In this document: positions 43,824-51,085 of the stretch, piece by piece
Numbering within the stretch: position 1 is the stretch's first letter
Layout of the letters: each line of letters starts with the position of its first letter
Source of the DNA: Devosia ginsengisoli
GTDB taxonomy: Bacteria > Pseudomonadota > Alphaproteobacteria > Rhizobiales > Devosiaceae
Reading direction: 5' to 3'
DNA length: 64,000 nt
Assembly: GCF_007859655.1 (NCBI RefSeq)
Contig: NZ_CP042304.1
Coordinates: forward strand, 1,364,001 to 1,428,000
Made by a program: the position numbers and the translations under genes
Notes under the pieces: model-generated
The model's database searches: none
What the model was told of the DNA's origin: nothing
The model's input: the letters and a program-made list of their open reading frames with translations, nothing else

Positions 43824-44216
43824 TCACCGGCCGAATTTCCTGCCGCCCTTCCTGATCCCCACCCACGGCAACTCTCCCGCCATGGCCGCGGCGCGCTGTT
43901 CCTGCAACTGGCGAAGCGTATCGGCCGGCAACGGATCGAAGCCAGCACTATGCGTGCCGGCGAAGCCCGTGGCCTTGTTCGCGTGTCCCAATGCAAATGT
44001 GGGGTGGTACCAGCCGCAGACGGAGCACCGGAGCCGAGCGGCGAGGCTGTCCCGCCCGTTGTAGAAATCGAAGCTCCATCCCAGGTGGAAGGCCAGCAGC
44101 TCAAGGCGAAGCTGCGCATCATGGGAGCAGACGAAGTAATGGCTGCAGAAGGCCCGGATACTTCGGCCGGTCGTGCGGAAGTCATCGAGCGTCCTGACCT
44201 CGCGCCGGATCGACAT
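43824..44216 (-). CDS. Hypothetical protein coupled to dnaE2
   Basis: A 130-residue protein, not recognised. Its ATG overlaps the dnaE2 stop by one base (TGATG), so it is translationally coupled. It has Cys residues in CSHYFVCSH and a CSVCGWYHP motif that could bind zinc, and a basic Gly-rich C-terminus (GIRKGGRKFGR). Coupling to an SOS polymerase suggests a role in damage tolerance, by inference only. Confidence 0.65.
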   Translation of the reverse strand: MSIRREVRTLDDFRTTGRSIRAFCSHYFVCSHDAQLRLELLAFHLGWSFDFYNGRDSLAARLRCSVCGWYHPTFALGHANKATGFAGTHSAGFDPLPADTLRQLQEQRAAAMAGELPWVGIRKGGRKFGR

Positions 44217-47200
44217 CAGTGGAAGTTCCGGCCCGAGGGTAGCGCTGCCGCGACAGCCTCGCCCATGCCGCCCGAGATGGCTCTCATCTGTGGCGTTAGG
44301 TCGATGAATTCCTTGGCGATAACATGAGTCACAATGCCTTCGCGCTGCAGCTGGCCGCGCACGCCCAGGACACGGGCACCCAGAACAACCCGCCGATTGG
44401 CCTCGAACGTCTTGGGCCAGACGATAACATTGGCAACGCTGGTCTCATCTTCGAGGGTAGCGAATATCACCCCGCTCGCCGTACCCGGCCGCTGCCGAAC
44501 CAGCACCAATCCCGCCACGGTCACGGTTCTGCCCGGCTGCATTGTCCGCAGAGCATCGGCCGGCACGATTCCACGTCGGATCATTTCCTCGCGGAGAAAG
44601 CTCATCGGATGGGCCTTCAGGGATATCGAGAGGGTCCGATAGTCATGAATGACCTCCTCGCCCGGCGGCATGGCCGGCAAGCCGCTCTCCTCCTCGATGT
44701 CGGACGTCGGCCCGCCACCGGCCTTGAACAGCGGCAGCACATCGGCCCCATACGTACCGATCAGCCCCTTCACCGCCCAGAGGGCATCACGGCGGCTCAG
44801 GCCGAGGGATTGGAACGCATCTGCATCGGCCAGGGCCTCAAGGATCAAGGGTGACAATCCGGTGCGCAGCCATAGATCCCGCACGCTGTCGTAGCCGCCA
44901 CGACGGCGGGCGATGATGAGATTGGCATGCTCCGTCCGCAAACCCTTGACCATGTTGAGGCCCAGCCGGATGCCCATATTGCCCCAGATATCGTCCTTCA
45001 TCTCGGCATGGCGCGGGGCCAGGTAGGCGCCGGTTACGTTGCTGTGTTCCATGACGTTTTCGAGGTCGGAGAGATTGATATCGACCGGACGCACATCGAC
45101 GCCATGTTCTTGGGCATCGCGGATGATCTGGGCAGGGGCATAGAAGCCCATGGGCTGGCTATTGAGCAGCGCCGCGGCGAACACGTCTGGATAGTGGCAT
45201 TTGATCCAGCAGGAAACATAGACCAGCAGTGCGAAGGACGCGGCATGGCTTTCGGGAAAGCCGTAGGAGCCGAAGCCCTCGATCTGCTGAAAGCACCGCT
45301 CGGCGAATTCCCGCTCATAGCCGCGCTCCAGCATGCCGGTGATGAACTTGTCCCGGAACACGCCGACGCCACCGGTTCGCTTGAAGGTCGCCATGGCACG
45401 GCGCAGGCGGTCTGCCTCGCCTGGCGTGAAGCCGCCGGCGACGATGGCGATCTTCATCGCCTGCTCCTGGAAGAGCGGTACACCATAGGTTTTCTTGAGG
45501 ACGTGCTCAAGCTCGGGCGACGGGAAGGTCGTCGGCTCCAGGCCCTGCCGGCGCTTGAGGTAGGGATGCACCATATCGCCCTGGATCGGGCCGGGCCGAA
45601 CAATGGCGACCTCGATCACCAGATCATAGAACTCGCTCGGCTTGAGCCGTGGCAGCATCGACATCTGCGCCCGGCTCTCGATCTGGAAGACGCCGATCGT
45701 GTCGGCGCGATGCGTCATCTTGTAGGTCCGCTCATCCTCTTGCGGGACGGTGGCCAGCGTCAGGTCTAGGCCATAGTGCTGGCGCAGCAGATTGAAACTG
45801 CGGCGGATGCAGCTCAGCATGCCCAAGGCGAGGACATCGACCTTGAGGATGCCGAGTTCGTCCAGATCATCCTTATTCCACTCGATGACGGTGCGGTCCT
45901 CCATCGCGGCGTTCGATATGGGCAACAGATGATCGAGCCGGTCGCGGGTGATGACGAAGCCGCCGACATGCTGCCCGAGGTGGCGCGGAAAACCGTAGAG
46001 GGCTTTGGCGACCTCAAGCACCATGGCCATGAGCGGGTCTTCCGGATCGATGCCGGCGGCTCTGACGCGATCGGGCGTCACATCGCTCGCGCCCCAGCCC
46101 CAATTGAGGCCGCTCAGGATCCTGATGGTGTCCTCGCTCAGGCCGAATGCCTTGCCCGCATCCCGGACGGCGCCCTTGGCGCGATAAGTGATGACATTGG
46201 CTGTGAGCCCAGCCCGGTGCCGTCCGTATTTCTGGTAGATGTATTGCATCACCTCTTCGCGGCGTTCGTGCTCGAAGTCGACATCGATATCGGGCGGCTC
46301 GTCCCGCTCGGTCGAGACAAACCGCTCGAAGAGCAGATCGACCAGCATAGGGTCGACTTCGGTAATACCCAGGCAGAAGCACACCGCGGAGTTTGCCGCC
46401 GATCCCCTGCCCTGGCAGAGAATGCCGCGCTCCTGCCGGGCGAAGCGGACGATGTCCTGCACGGTCAGGAAGTAGGCGGCGTATTTCATCTCGGCGATCA
46501 GGGCCAGCTCGTGCGCCAGGCCCTTCATGACCTTATCGGGGACGCCATTCGGGTAGCGCCAGCCCGCGCCTTCATAGGCCAGCCGCTCAAGCGTCTGTTG
46601 CGCGGTTTCCCCGTTCCCGACCGTCTCCTCGGGGTAGATGTAGCGCAACTGGTCGAGCGAGAAGCCGATCTGATCGAGGATCACCTGCGATTGCGCCATG
46701 GCATCGGGATAATCCCTGAACAGGCGCGCCATGTCCCGCGGTGCGTGGATATGACGCTCGCCGTTCGCGGCCAGCGCGAAGCCGGCAGTCGCAACGGTGA
46801 TGCCCTCTCGAATGCAGGTGACGACATCCTGCAGGATATGCCGGCCACGCTCATGATAGAGGGCATCCATGGTGGCCAGCATGGGGGTGCCTATAGCCGA
46901 GCAAGCGTCGGCCAGCTTCGCCAGCCGGGCCCGGTCACTGCCGTCGTACCGATAGGTGGCGCCAACCCACACCCTATCGGGAGCAACGGCTTTCACCGCC
47001 TGCGCCGCCATCATTCCGGCCTCGAACGCGGCATGGTCCGGCATGACGATCAGCAGGAGGCCTTCTGTCGTGGCCAAGAGGTCGGATAATTGGAGGTGGC
47101 ATTCACCCTTGGGCGCGCGACGATTGCCCAGCGTGAGCAGCGCGCAGAGCCGGCCATAGGCCTCTCGATCAGCAGGGTAAGCGACGATGTCCGGGTTGCC

Positions 47201-47431
47201 GTCTGAGAACACCAGCCGGGTTCCCACGACCATGCGGAAATCAGGGAAGTCAGCCTTCAGGTCACGCGCGGCGGCAAAGGCACGAACCACGCCCGACATG
47301 GAGTTCCGGTCGCAGATACCAATGCCGGAAAGGCCCAGCGACGCGGCCTGCCCCACCATCTCATAGGGATGCGAAGCGCCTCGCAGAAAGGAGAAATTGG
47401 TGGCGGCGACAAGCTCCGCGAATGCGGCCAT
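44216..47431 (-). CDS. dnaE2: Error-prone DNA polymerase DnaE2
   Basis: A 1071-residue C-family polymerase of the DnaE2 (ImuC) type, the translesion alpha-subunit paralogue. It has an N-terminal PHP domain (FAELVAATNFSFLRGASHP, about 1-250), the catalytic PDIDVD at residues 380-385, the QGRGSAANSAVCFCLGIT palm region, and HLGQHVGGFVITRDRLD. A C-terminal OB domain contains VAGLVLVRQRPGTASGVIFATLEDE. Partners imuA and imuB, usually upstream, are absent from the window. A perfect LexA box lies 21 bases before the start. It is full length and intact. Confidence 0.95.
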   Translation of the reverse strand: MAAFAELVAATNFSFLRGASHPYEMVGQAASLGLSGIGICDRNSMSGVVRAFAAARDLKADFPDFRMVVGTRLVFSDGNPDIVAYPADREAYGRLCALLTLGNRRAPKGECHLQLSDLLATTEGLLLIVMPDHAAFEAGMMAAQAVKAVAPDRVWVGATYRYDGSDRARLAKLADACSAIGTPMLATMDALYHERGRHILQDVVTCIREGITVATAGFALAANGERHIHAPRDMARLFRDYPDAMAQSQVILDQIGFSLDQLRYIYPEETVGNGETAQQTLERLAYEGAGWRYPNGVPDKVMKGLAHELALIAEMKYAAYFLTVQDIVRFARQERGILCQGRGSAANSAVCFCLGITEVDPMLVDLLFERFVSTERDEPPDIDVDFEHERREEVMQYIYQKYGRHRAGLTANVITYRAKGAVRDAGKAFGLSEDTIRILSGLNWGWGASDVTPDRVRAAGIDPEDPLMAMVLEVAKALYGFPRHLGQHVGGFVITRDRLDHLLPISNAAMEDRTVIEWNKDDLDELGILKVDVLALGMLSCIRRSFNLLRQHYGLDLTLATVPQEDERTYKMTHRADTIGVFQIESRAQMSMLPRLKPSEFYDLVIEVAIVRPGPIQGDMVHPYLKRRQGLEPTTFPSPELEHVLKKTYGVPLFQEQAMKIAIVAGGFTPGEADRLRRAMATFKRTGGVGVFRDKFITGMLERGYEREFAERCFQQIEGFGSYGFPESHAASFALLVYVSCWIKCHYPDVFAAALLNSQPMGFYAPAQIIRDAQEHGVDVRPVDINLSDLENVMEHSNVTGAYLAPRHAEMKDDIWGNMGIRLGLNMVKGLRTEHANLIIARRRGGYDSVRDLWLRTGLSPLILEALADADAFQSLGLSRRDALWAVKGLIGTYGADVLPLFKAGGGPTSDIEEESGLPAMPPGEEVIHDYRTLSISLKAHPMSFLREEMIRRGIVPADALRTMQPGRTVTVAGLVLVRQRPGTASGVIFATLEDETSVANVIVWPKTFEANRRVVLGARVLGVRGQLQREGIVTHVIAKEFIDLTPQMRAISGGMGEAVAAALPSGRNFH

Positions 47432-47451
47432 GGTTGACTCTTATCCGTTTT

Positions 47452-47466
47452 GTTCTCATTCTGTTC
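47452..47466. promoter_or_regulatory. LexA (SOS) box, alpha type
   Basis: A perfect GTTC-N7-GTTC direct repeat, the operator of alphaproteobacterial LexA. It lies between dnaE2 (start 47431, minus strand) and the divergent gene starting at 47509, 21 and 43 bases away, so it could repress both. Confidence 0.85.
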
Positions 47467-47508
47467 TCATGCTGAGTGACAGGAAGAGTCAAGACGGAGG
47501 TCGATCAA

Positions 47509-47898
47509 ATGAATGGTCAGTGGACGGAATTGCCATCTGAGTTTCGGTCGATGGTGGAGGATATCCCGACCTGCCGCGCATATGGCGGGCTGCAACTTTG
47601 CGCGGTGCAAGACCTATTCACCGGAGAGCCTGCGCCCGACTATTGGGTCGTGGCCCTGGCCAATAGCGGGGAAACGCTGCTGGTGTTGCTGTGCGGGGAA
47701 GCGCGGGCAATCGAGATCGCCACCCACTTCGCCGCACTGAAGGACTGGATGCGCGTTGCAGACTGGGATGGCCGAGACCTGATGCCGGAACAGATTGAAA
47801 TGGTCGCCCGCTATCCGGGCGAAGTTACGCCGCCGCTGACGGGAGGCTATGACGACTACGAGGAATGGGAGAGCGATATCCCTTATGGGCCGAACTAG
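47509..47898 (+). CDS. Hypothetical protein divergent from dnaE2
   Basis: A 129-residue acidic protein, not recognised. ATG 47509 is used because GGAGG lies 8 bases upstream. It has a beta-rich middle (YWVVALANSGETLLVLLCGEARAIEI) followed by HFAALKDWMRVADWDGRDLMPEQIEMVARYPG and an acidic end (DDYEEWESD). It shares the LexA box with dnaE2 and overlaps the convergent prophage gene by 4 bases at its 3' end. It could belong to either the SOS region or the prophage. Confidence 0.65.
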   Translation: MNGQWTELPSEFRSMVEDIPTCRAYGGLQLCAVQDLFTGEPAPDYWVVALANSGETLLVLLCGEARAIEIATHFAALKDWMRVADWDGRDLMPEQIEMVARYPGEVTPPLTGGYDDYEEWESDIPYGPN

Positions 47899-48284
47899 GG
47901 AATGCGCAGCCAGTGCCGGATGGCGCTCACTACTCCTTCTCCTGCCCATGCCAGCGCCGCGCCCAGAGACACCCCGCCAATGGCCAGGAGGCCAACAATC
48001 CCGAGCCCGATGGCTCGGATGCGGCGCCACTCGTCCACCGTGGGCTGAACGCTCTTTTGGTTAGCCTCGACAGTATCGCGGAGCGCCTGGACCTCGCCCC
48101 TGATCTGGCCATCAACCTCCCCGAGGATTTGGATGTCGCCACGGATCGCCCCGACATCATCAGCCATGCCATCGACCCGCTCATGGAGCTTGGATCGGCT
48201 CTGTCGGGACGCCTCCCGCTCGTCCCGAAAATCGTCGCGCAATTGCTCGAGCATCTTGAGCAGCATGTCGTTGCTTGTGGCCAC
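47895..48284 (-). CDS. DUF1515-like phage membrane protein, possible holin component
   Basis: A 129-residue protein from GTG 48284 (GGAGAGG just upstream). The first 85 residues are a long charged coiled coil (LLKMLEQLRDDFRDERE, HERVDGMADDVGAIRGDIQIL). One membrane helix follows near the C-terminus (AIGLGIVGLLAIGGVSLGAAL). This layout resembles DUF1515 proteins of rhizobial prophages, found beside endolysins. Position at the end of the lysis module suggests a holin or lysis regulator, without proof. Confidence 0.65.
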   Translation of the reverse strand: MATSNDMLLKMLEQLRDDFRDEREASRQSRSKLHERVDGMADDVGAIRGDIQILGEVDGQIRGEVQALRDTVEANQKSVQPTVDEWRRIRAIGLGIVGLLAIGGVSLGAALAWAGEGVVSAIRHWLRIP

Positions 48285-48301
48285 CGTGCCTCTCCGTCGA
48301 T

Positions 48302-48496
48302 TCAGGACTTCCAGCCGCAAGCGCGACTGCCATAGTCGTTGTGAGCAACAATCTGGCGCTTGGTGCCATCGGTCACCTGATCCTGGACGGATGGCCGGAT
48401 CGGGCTGGCTACGTCGCAGAAATCACCGCTCGTCGTCGCGCATCCAGCGAGCAAAACGCTCATCAACATCATTGCTGCCAAGCTGATCGACTTCAT
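48302..48496 (-). CDS. Rz1-like outer-membrane spanin lipoprotein
   Basis: A 64-residue lipoprotein. A lipoprotein signal MKSISLAAMMLMSVLLAGC ends in a clear lipobox LLAGC. The mature part is about 45 residues, typical of o-spanins. The second of two ATGs (48496) is preferred because AAAGGAGG lies 6 bases upstream. Its 5' part overlaps the 3' end of the Rz-like gene in another frame, the classical Rz/Rz1 architecture. It would link the outer membrane to the inner-membrane spanin in the last lysis step. Confidence 0.7.
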   Translation of the reverse strand: MKSISLAAMMLMSVLLAGCATTSGDFCDVASPIRPSVQDQVTDGTKRQIVAHNDYGSRACGWKS

Positions 48497-48677
48497 CATC
48501 GACCTCCTTTCGATCTTTCATGGACTGAATACGGCGGGCGGATTGCTCGGCCTCGATATGGTCGATCCCGGCCCGGCGCCCCTTCAGGAACGCAATGCCG
48601 ATGGCGACGATGATGGCCCCGGCGATGGCCAGCGCGGCCTGAATTTTGGCCCATGGCCCGGCGAACCACCTAAGCAT
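48423..48677 (-). CDS. Rz-like inner-membrane spanin
   Basis: An 84-residue protein from ATG 48677 (MLRWFAGPWAKIQ). One N-terminal membrane helix (ALAIAGAIIVAIGIAFL) is followed by a charged helical periplasmic part (RAGIDHIEAEQSARRIQSMKDRKEVDDEVDQL). Size, topology and the overlap with the lipoprotein gene point to an i-spanin. Sequence alone would not identify it. Confidence 0.65.
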   Translation of the reverse strand: MLRWFAGPWAKIQAALAIAGAIIVAIGIAFLKGRRAGIDHIEAEQSARRIQSMKDRKEVDDEVDQLGSNDVDERFARWMRDDER

Positions 48678-49059
48678 CGCTGGCCTCCGGAAAGGGCGGC
48701 AGCGGTATCGTCTGCCCGGCAAGTGCGTGGGAGCAATCGCCAAGGAACTGGATACGGCCGTCGGTTACGAATGAATGACAGGTCCATGCAATGCGCTTGT
48801 CCGCAAGCATCCGCTCGCGCTCTTCCGGGAACTTGTAGGTGTCGAGAATGCGGTCGAATTCCTCGTCGCCACCTTTAAAACGAACGCTCCGAAAGAGCAC
48901 TGAGGGCGTGAATGTCGGCGCGTCGGGAACACCGTTGTAACCCCAGCCAGGGCCTGAACCGCCCCTCACCCGGATGACGTGTTCCTCGTCACAGCCGGGG
49001 CACCAGAACATGACACGTCCGGCCTCATCGGTGCGAAGAAGGGGTGACAGGGCGATCAT
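48670..49059 (-). CDS. Phage Cys-rich protein of unknown function
   Basis: A 129-residue protein with motifs FWCPGCDEEH, GVPDAPTFTPSVLF and CHSFVTDGRIQFLGDCSHALAGQT. I recognise the pattern from many prophage lysis/tail regions, where it is often misnamed 'ammonia monooxygenase'; the Cys and His residues suggest a zinc site. It overlaps the Rz-like gene start by 8 bases and the lysozyme stop by 4, so it is part of the lysis operon. Function unknown. Confidence 0.7.
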   Translation of the reverse strand: MIALSPLLRTDEAGRVMFWCPGCDEEHVIRVRGGSGPGWGYNGVPDAPTFTPSVLFRSVRFKGGDEEFDRILDTYKFPEERERMLADKRIAWTCHSFVTDGRIQFLGDCSHALAGQTIPLPPFPEASDA

Positions 49060-49739
49060 CGGGTCGCCTTCCGGATCACGAGGAAGGCAATGGTGATGGC
49101 CGCAATGACCATCAGGGCGGCAATGGCGTACTGGACCGGGCCATTGCCCGATGCGACAGCCGCGGCGCCGCCAAGAAGTCCGCCCGCCGCACCGATATTC
49201 TCCGGGGTCGTCATTTCCTTGATCGGGTTGCCGGGCTTTGCTTCAACCGTGCTGGTCGAGACGAATGCGCCCTTAGCCCACAGGCCGGCCTCAGCTGCGC
49301 GGCGGTTGACTAGGCCCTGCATGACCTTGCCGTCGTTATATTTCCATTTCGCCAGCTCGCCGGGCACGGCATCATAATTGCCGGCATTGAGTTTCTTGAG
49401 CAGGGTGGAGTTGGAGAAGCCGACCTTCTTGCTGCCGCCCATGCCGATGTTGTCGGCAAAGGCCACCAGCGCGCCGAACTGATTGTCGCTCAGGTCCACC
49501 TTGACCAAGCGTTCCACCTGCGCCGCCGTCTCGGCCAGGCGCGTCACCAGCAGGCTAGCGGCTTCCGCCTCCGCGATCGTGTCGCCCTTTCGCACGGCTC
49601 GCCCTTTGATGCGGGTCTGACCATAGCCGATGGTCCAGGGCGTGCCGTCGCGGGAACCGGGATCAGGGTAGGCATTGGGTCTAAACCCCTCCCACTGTTT
49701 GACGAGCGAAAGAGTCTCCGCGTTTACGGCGCGAGCCAT
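49056..49739 (-). CDS. Phage endolysin, GH24 lysozyme with C-terminal membrane helix
   Basis: A 227-residue endolysin. The GH24 (T4/P22-type) catalytic domain fills residues 5-150: Glu17 in KQWEGFR, Asp26 in AYPDPG and Thr36 in TIGYGQT are the expected catalytic residues; NQFGALVAFADNIG and LVNRRAAEAGLW are family motifs. It has no N-terminal signal or SAR segment. After a linker with a Gly-rich stretch (IGAAGGLLGGAAAVA), residues about 203-222 form a membrane helix ending RKATR. Tail-anchored endolysins are unusual. It is the first gene of the minus-strand lysis operon. Confidence 0.9.
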   Translation of the reverse strand: MARAVNAETLSLVKQWEGFRPNAYPDPGSRDGTPWTIGYGQTRIKGRAVRKGDTIAEAEAASLLVTRLAETAAQVERLVKVDLSDNQFGALVAFADNIGMGGSKKVGFSNSTLLKKLNAGNYDAVPGELAKWKYNDGKVMQGLVNRRAAEAGLWAKGAFVSTSTVEAKPGNPIKEMTTPENIGAAGGLLGGAAAVASGNGPVQYAIAALMVIAAITIAFLVIRKATR

Positions 49740-49815
49740 GGTGGTCTCCTATCGATGTTGAAGATTGCGTGCGCCGTCCCGCCGTGTCTTCAATGGCTCG
49801 ACGCGGAGGCTTCAG

Positions 49816-50046
49816 ATGCAGGTGAACGTGTTCATCTCGGAAGTGGACGGGGCAATGGGCGGGACGCCCAGGCTGCTTATTCTGCCGGCCGGCCCGAACG
49901 CCACGATTCCAGAGAACCTGCGGTCATACGAGTGGACCTATTTCGCCACCACGACGACGGATGACAAACTGATCGGCGCTGCGACCGAGATCGTGGAGGC
50001 CGGGATCGCACGACATGGCTATGCGTTGGTGTCCCCGACCGGGTGA
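49816..50046 (+). CDS. Small hypothetical prophage protein
   Basis: A 76-residue protein, not recognised. GGAGG lies 6 bases before ATG 49816. It reads as a small alpha/beta fold (MQVNVFISEVDG, PRLLILPAGPN, WTYFATTTTDDKLIG, then an amphipathic helix). It is the first plus-strand gene, divergent from the lysozyme. Confidence 0.55.
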   Translation: MQVNVFISEVDGAMGGTPRLLILPAGPNATIPENLRSYEWTYFATTTTDDKLIGAATEIVEAGIARHGYALVSPTG

Positions 50047-50157
50047 TGGCGACCGAAATTGCGGCGACCTAACCCCTTGAATTACTTTAAATCCGCACCA
50101 TATATATTTCACGGGTCAATCCGCACCTCTACATTTTCAAATATTTTGGAGCGTCTG

Positions 50158-50502
50158 ATGGGAATAAAACCATTCATGCGACCTATTTTTCTTCGCATGG
50201 ACGCAAGTCCATCGGGGAAATACGAGGTGCGCAACGTCGCCGAAGCAATACAGTATCTGGAATATTTCTGGTCCGCCCCGCGAACAGTCGATTATAGGCG
50301 AGCCAAAGCCATTTGCCGAAGCGCGCTGGACAACCTCGTGTCGGCCGAATCCGCGCGTCACTATCTGATTGCAGCAGCGGAGCGCGCCGGCATTCTCGAT
50401 CGCTCTGCCAACCTAGCCGTCGCGCTGTCCGTGCCTACGCCCGCTTGGCGGCACGCGCCTCACCATGCGGCGACACACGATCCCTCCTCACAAAGGATAT
50501 GA
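50158..50502 (+). CDS. DUF982 domain protein
   Basis: A 114-residue protein. Residues 5-85 match the DUF982 pattern: F-x-x-PIFLRMDAS, YEVRNVAEAIQYLEYFWSAPR, then YRRAKAICRSALDNLVSAESARHYLIAAAERAGI. DUF982 proteins are abundant in Rhizobiales, often on plasmids and in prophages; their role is unknown. GGAG lies 6 bases before ATG 50158. The C-terminal 25 residues are His/Pro-rich and unlike the family. Confidence 0.75.
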   Translation: MGIKPFMRPIFLRMDASPSGKYEVRNVAEAIQYLEYFWSAPRTVDYRRAKAICRSALDNLVSAESARHYLIAAAERAGILDRSANLAVALSVPTPAWRHAPHHAATHDPSSQRI

Positions 50503-50504
50503 AC

Positions 50505-50744
50505 ATGATCATCAACTATTCCGCTCCCGCCGAACTCTTCCCCGGCAAGAACACCAAAGGTTCCAGCCAGATCGGGTACAGGCGCTTCGGCTCAGTGGCA
50601 GACGCTGTTCGCTTCGCTGTCGAAGACATGCCCGCGATCTTTCTGCGTGGCGCAGTGATGCAGGTGGACGAGACGCGCTTCGATGCCTCCCAAATTCGAA
50701 GCCTCTACGATGCCGATGGCTTTCCGCTTGACCGCGCTGCCTAA
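50505..50744 (+). CDS. Small hypothetical prophage protein
   Basis: A 79-residue protein, not recognised. AAAGGA lies 6 bases before ATG 50505; an ATG two codons earlier is too close. It contains GYRRFGSVADAVRFAVEDM and AIFLRGAVMQVDETRFDASQIRSLYD, a pattern resembling small DNA-metabolism-neighbour proteins of rhizobia. It starts right after the DUF982 gene, so the two are probably co-transcribed. Confidence 0.6.
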   Translation: MIINYSAPAELFPGKNTKGSSQIGYRRFGSVADAVRFAVEDMPAIFLRGAVMQVDETRFDASQIRSLYDADGFPLDRAA

Positions 50745-50817
50745 GCAGGGCCAAGCACTCCCTCCGATCTAGCAATTGCGTTACGTTCGCCGGAGGGGGT
50801 GCTGGCGAGGTGCTGAA

Positions 50818-51021
50818 GTGACGAAACTGCTATTGCTGAATGACGATGAAGCCCGGTTTCTCGAACAGGCTATCGAGGCCTGGTCGACCGTCTATAAGGG
50901 CGACACCGATTTCGAGGAGCGCCGCAGTGACCGATGGAACGTCATTCGGAAGCTGGACGGCAAATATACCGATGCGGAGCGCCACGAGATCGGGACGGTC
51001 GCGCTCGGGATGATGATGTGA
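50818..51021 (+). CDS. Small hypothetical prophage protein
   Basis: A 67-residue protein from GTG 50818, not recognised. It is mostly helical: LLLNDDEARFLEQAIEAWSTVYKGD, FEERRSDRWNVIRKLDGKYTDAERHEIGTVALGMM. G-rich sequence precedes the start. Confidence is limited by its size. Confidence 0.45.
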   Translation: MTKLLLLNDDEARFLEQAIEAWSTVYKGDTDFEERRSDRWNVIRKLDGKYTDAERHEIGTVALGMMM

Positions 51022-51085
51022 GTTTGCAGAGCCAAGAGTAGAACTCTGCTTGGTCACTATAAAATGTGATGCTAATGACGGGCAC

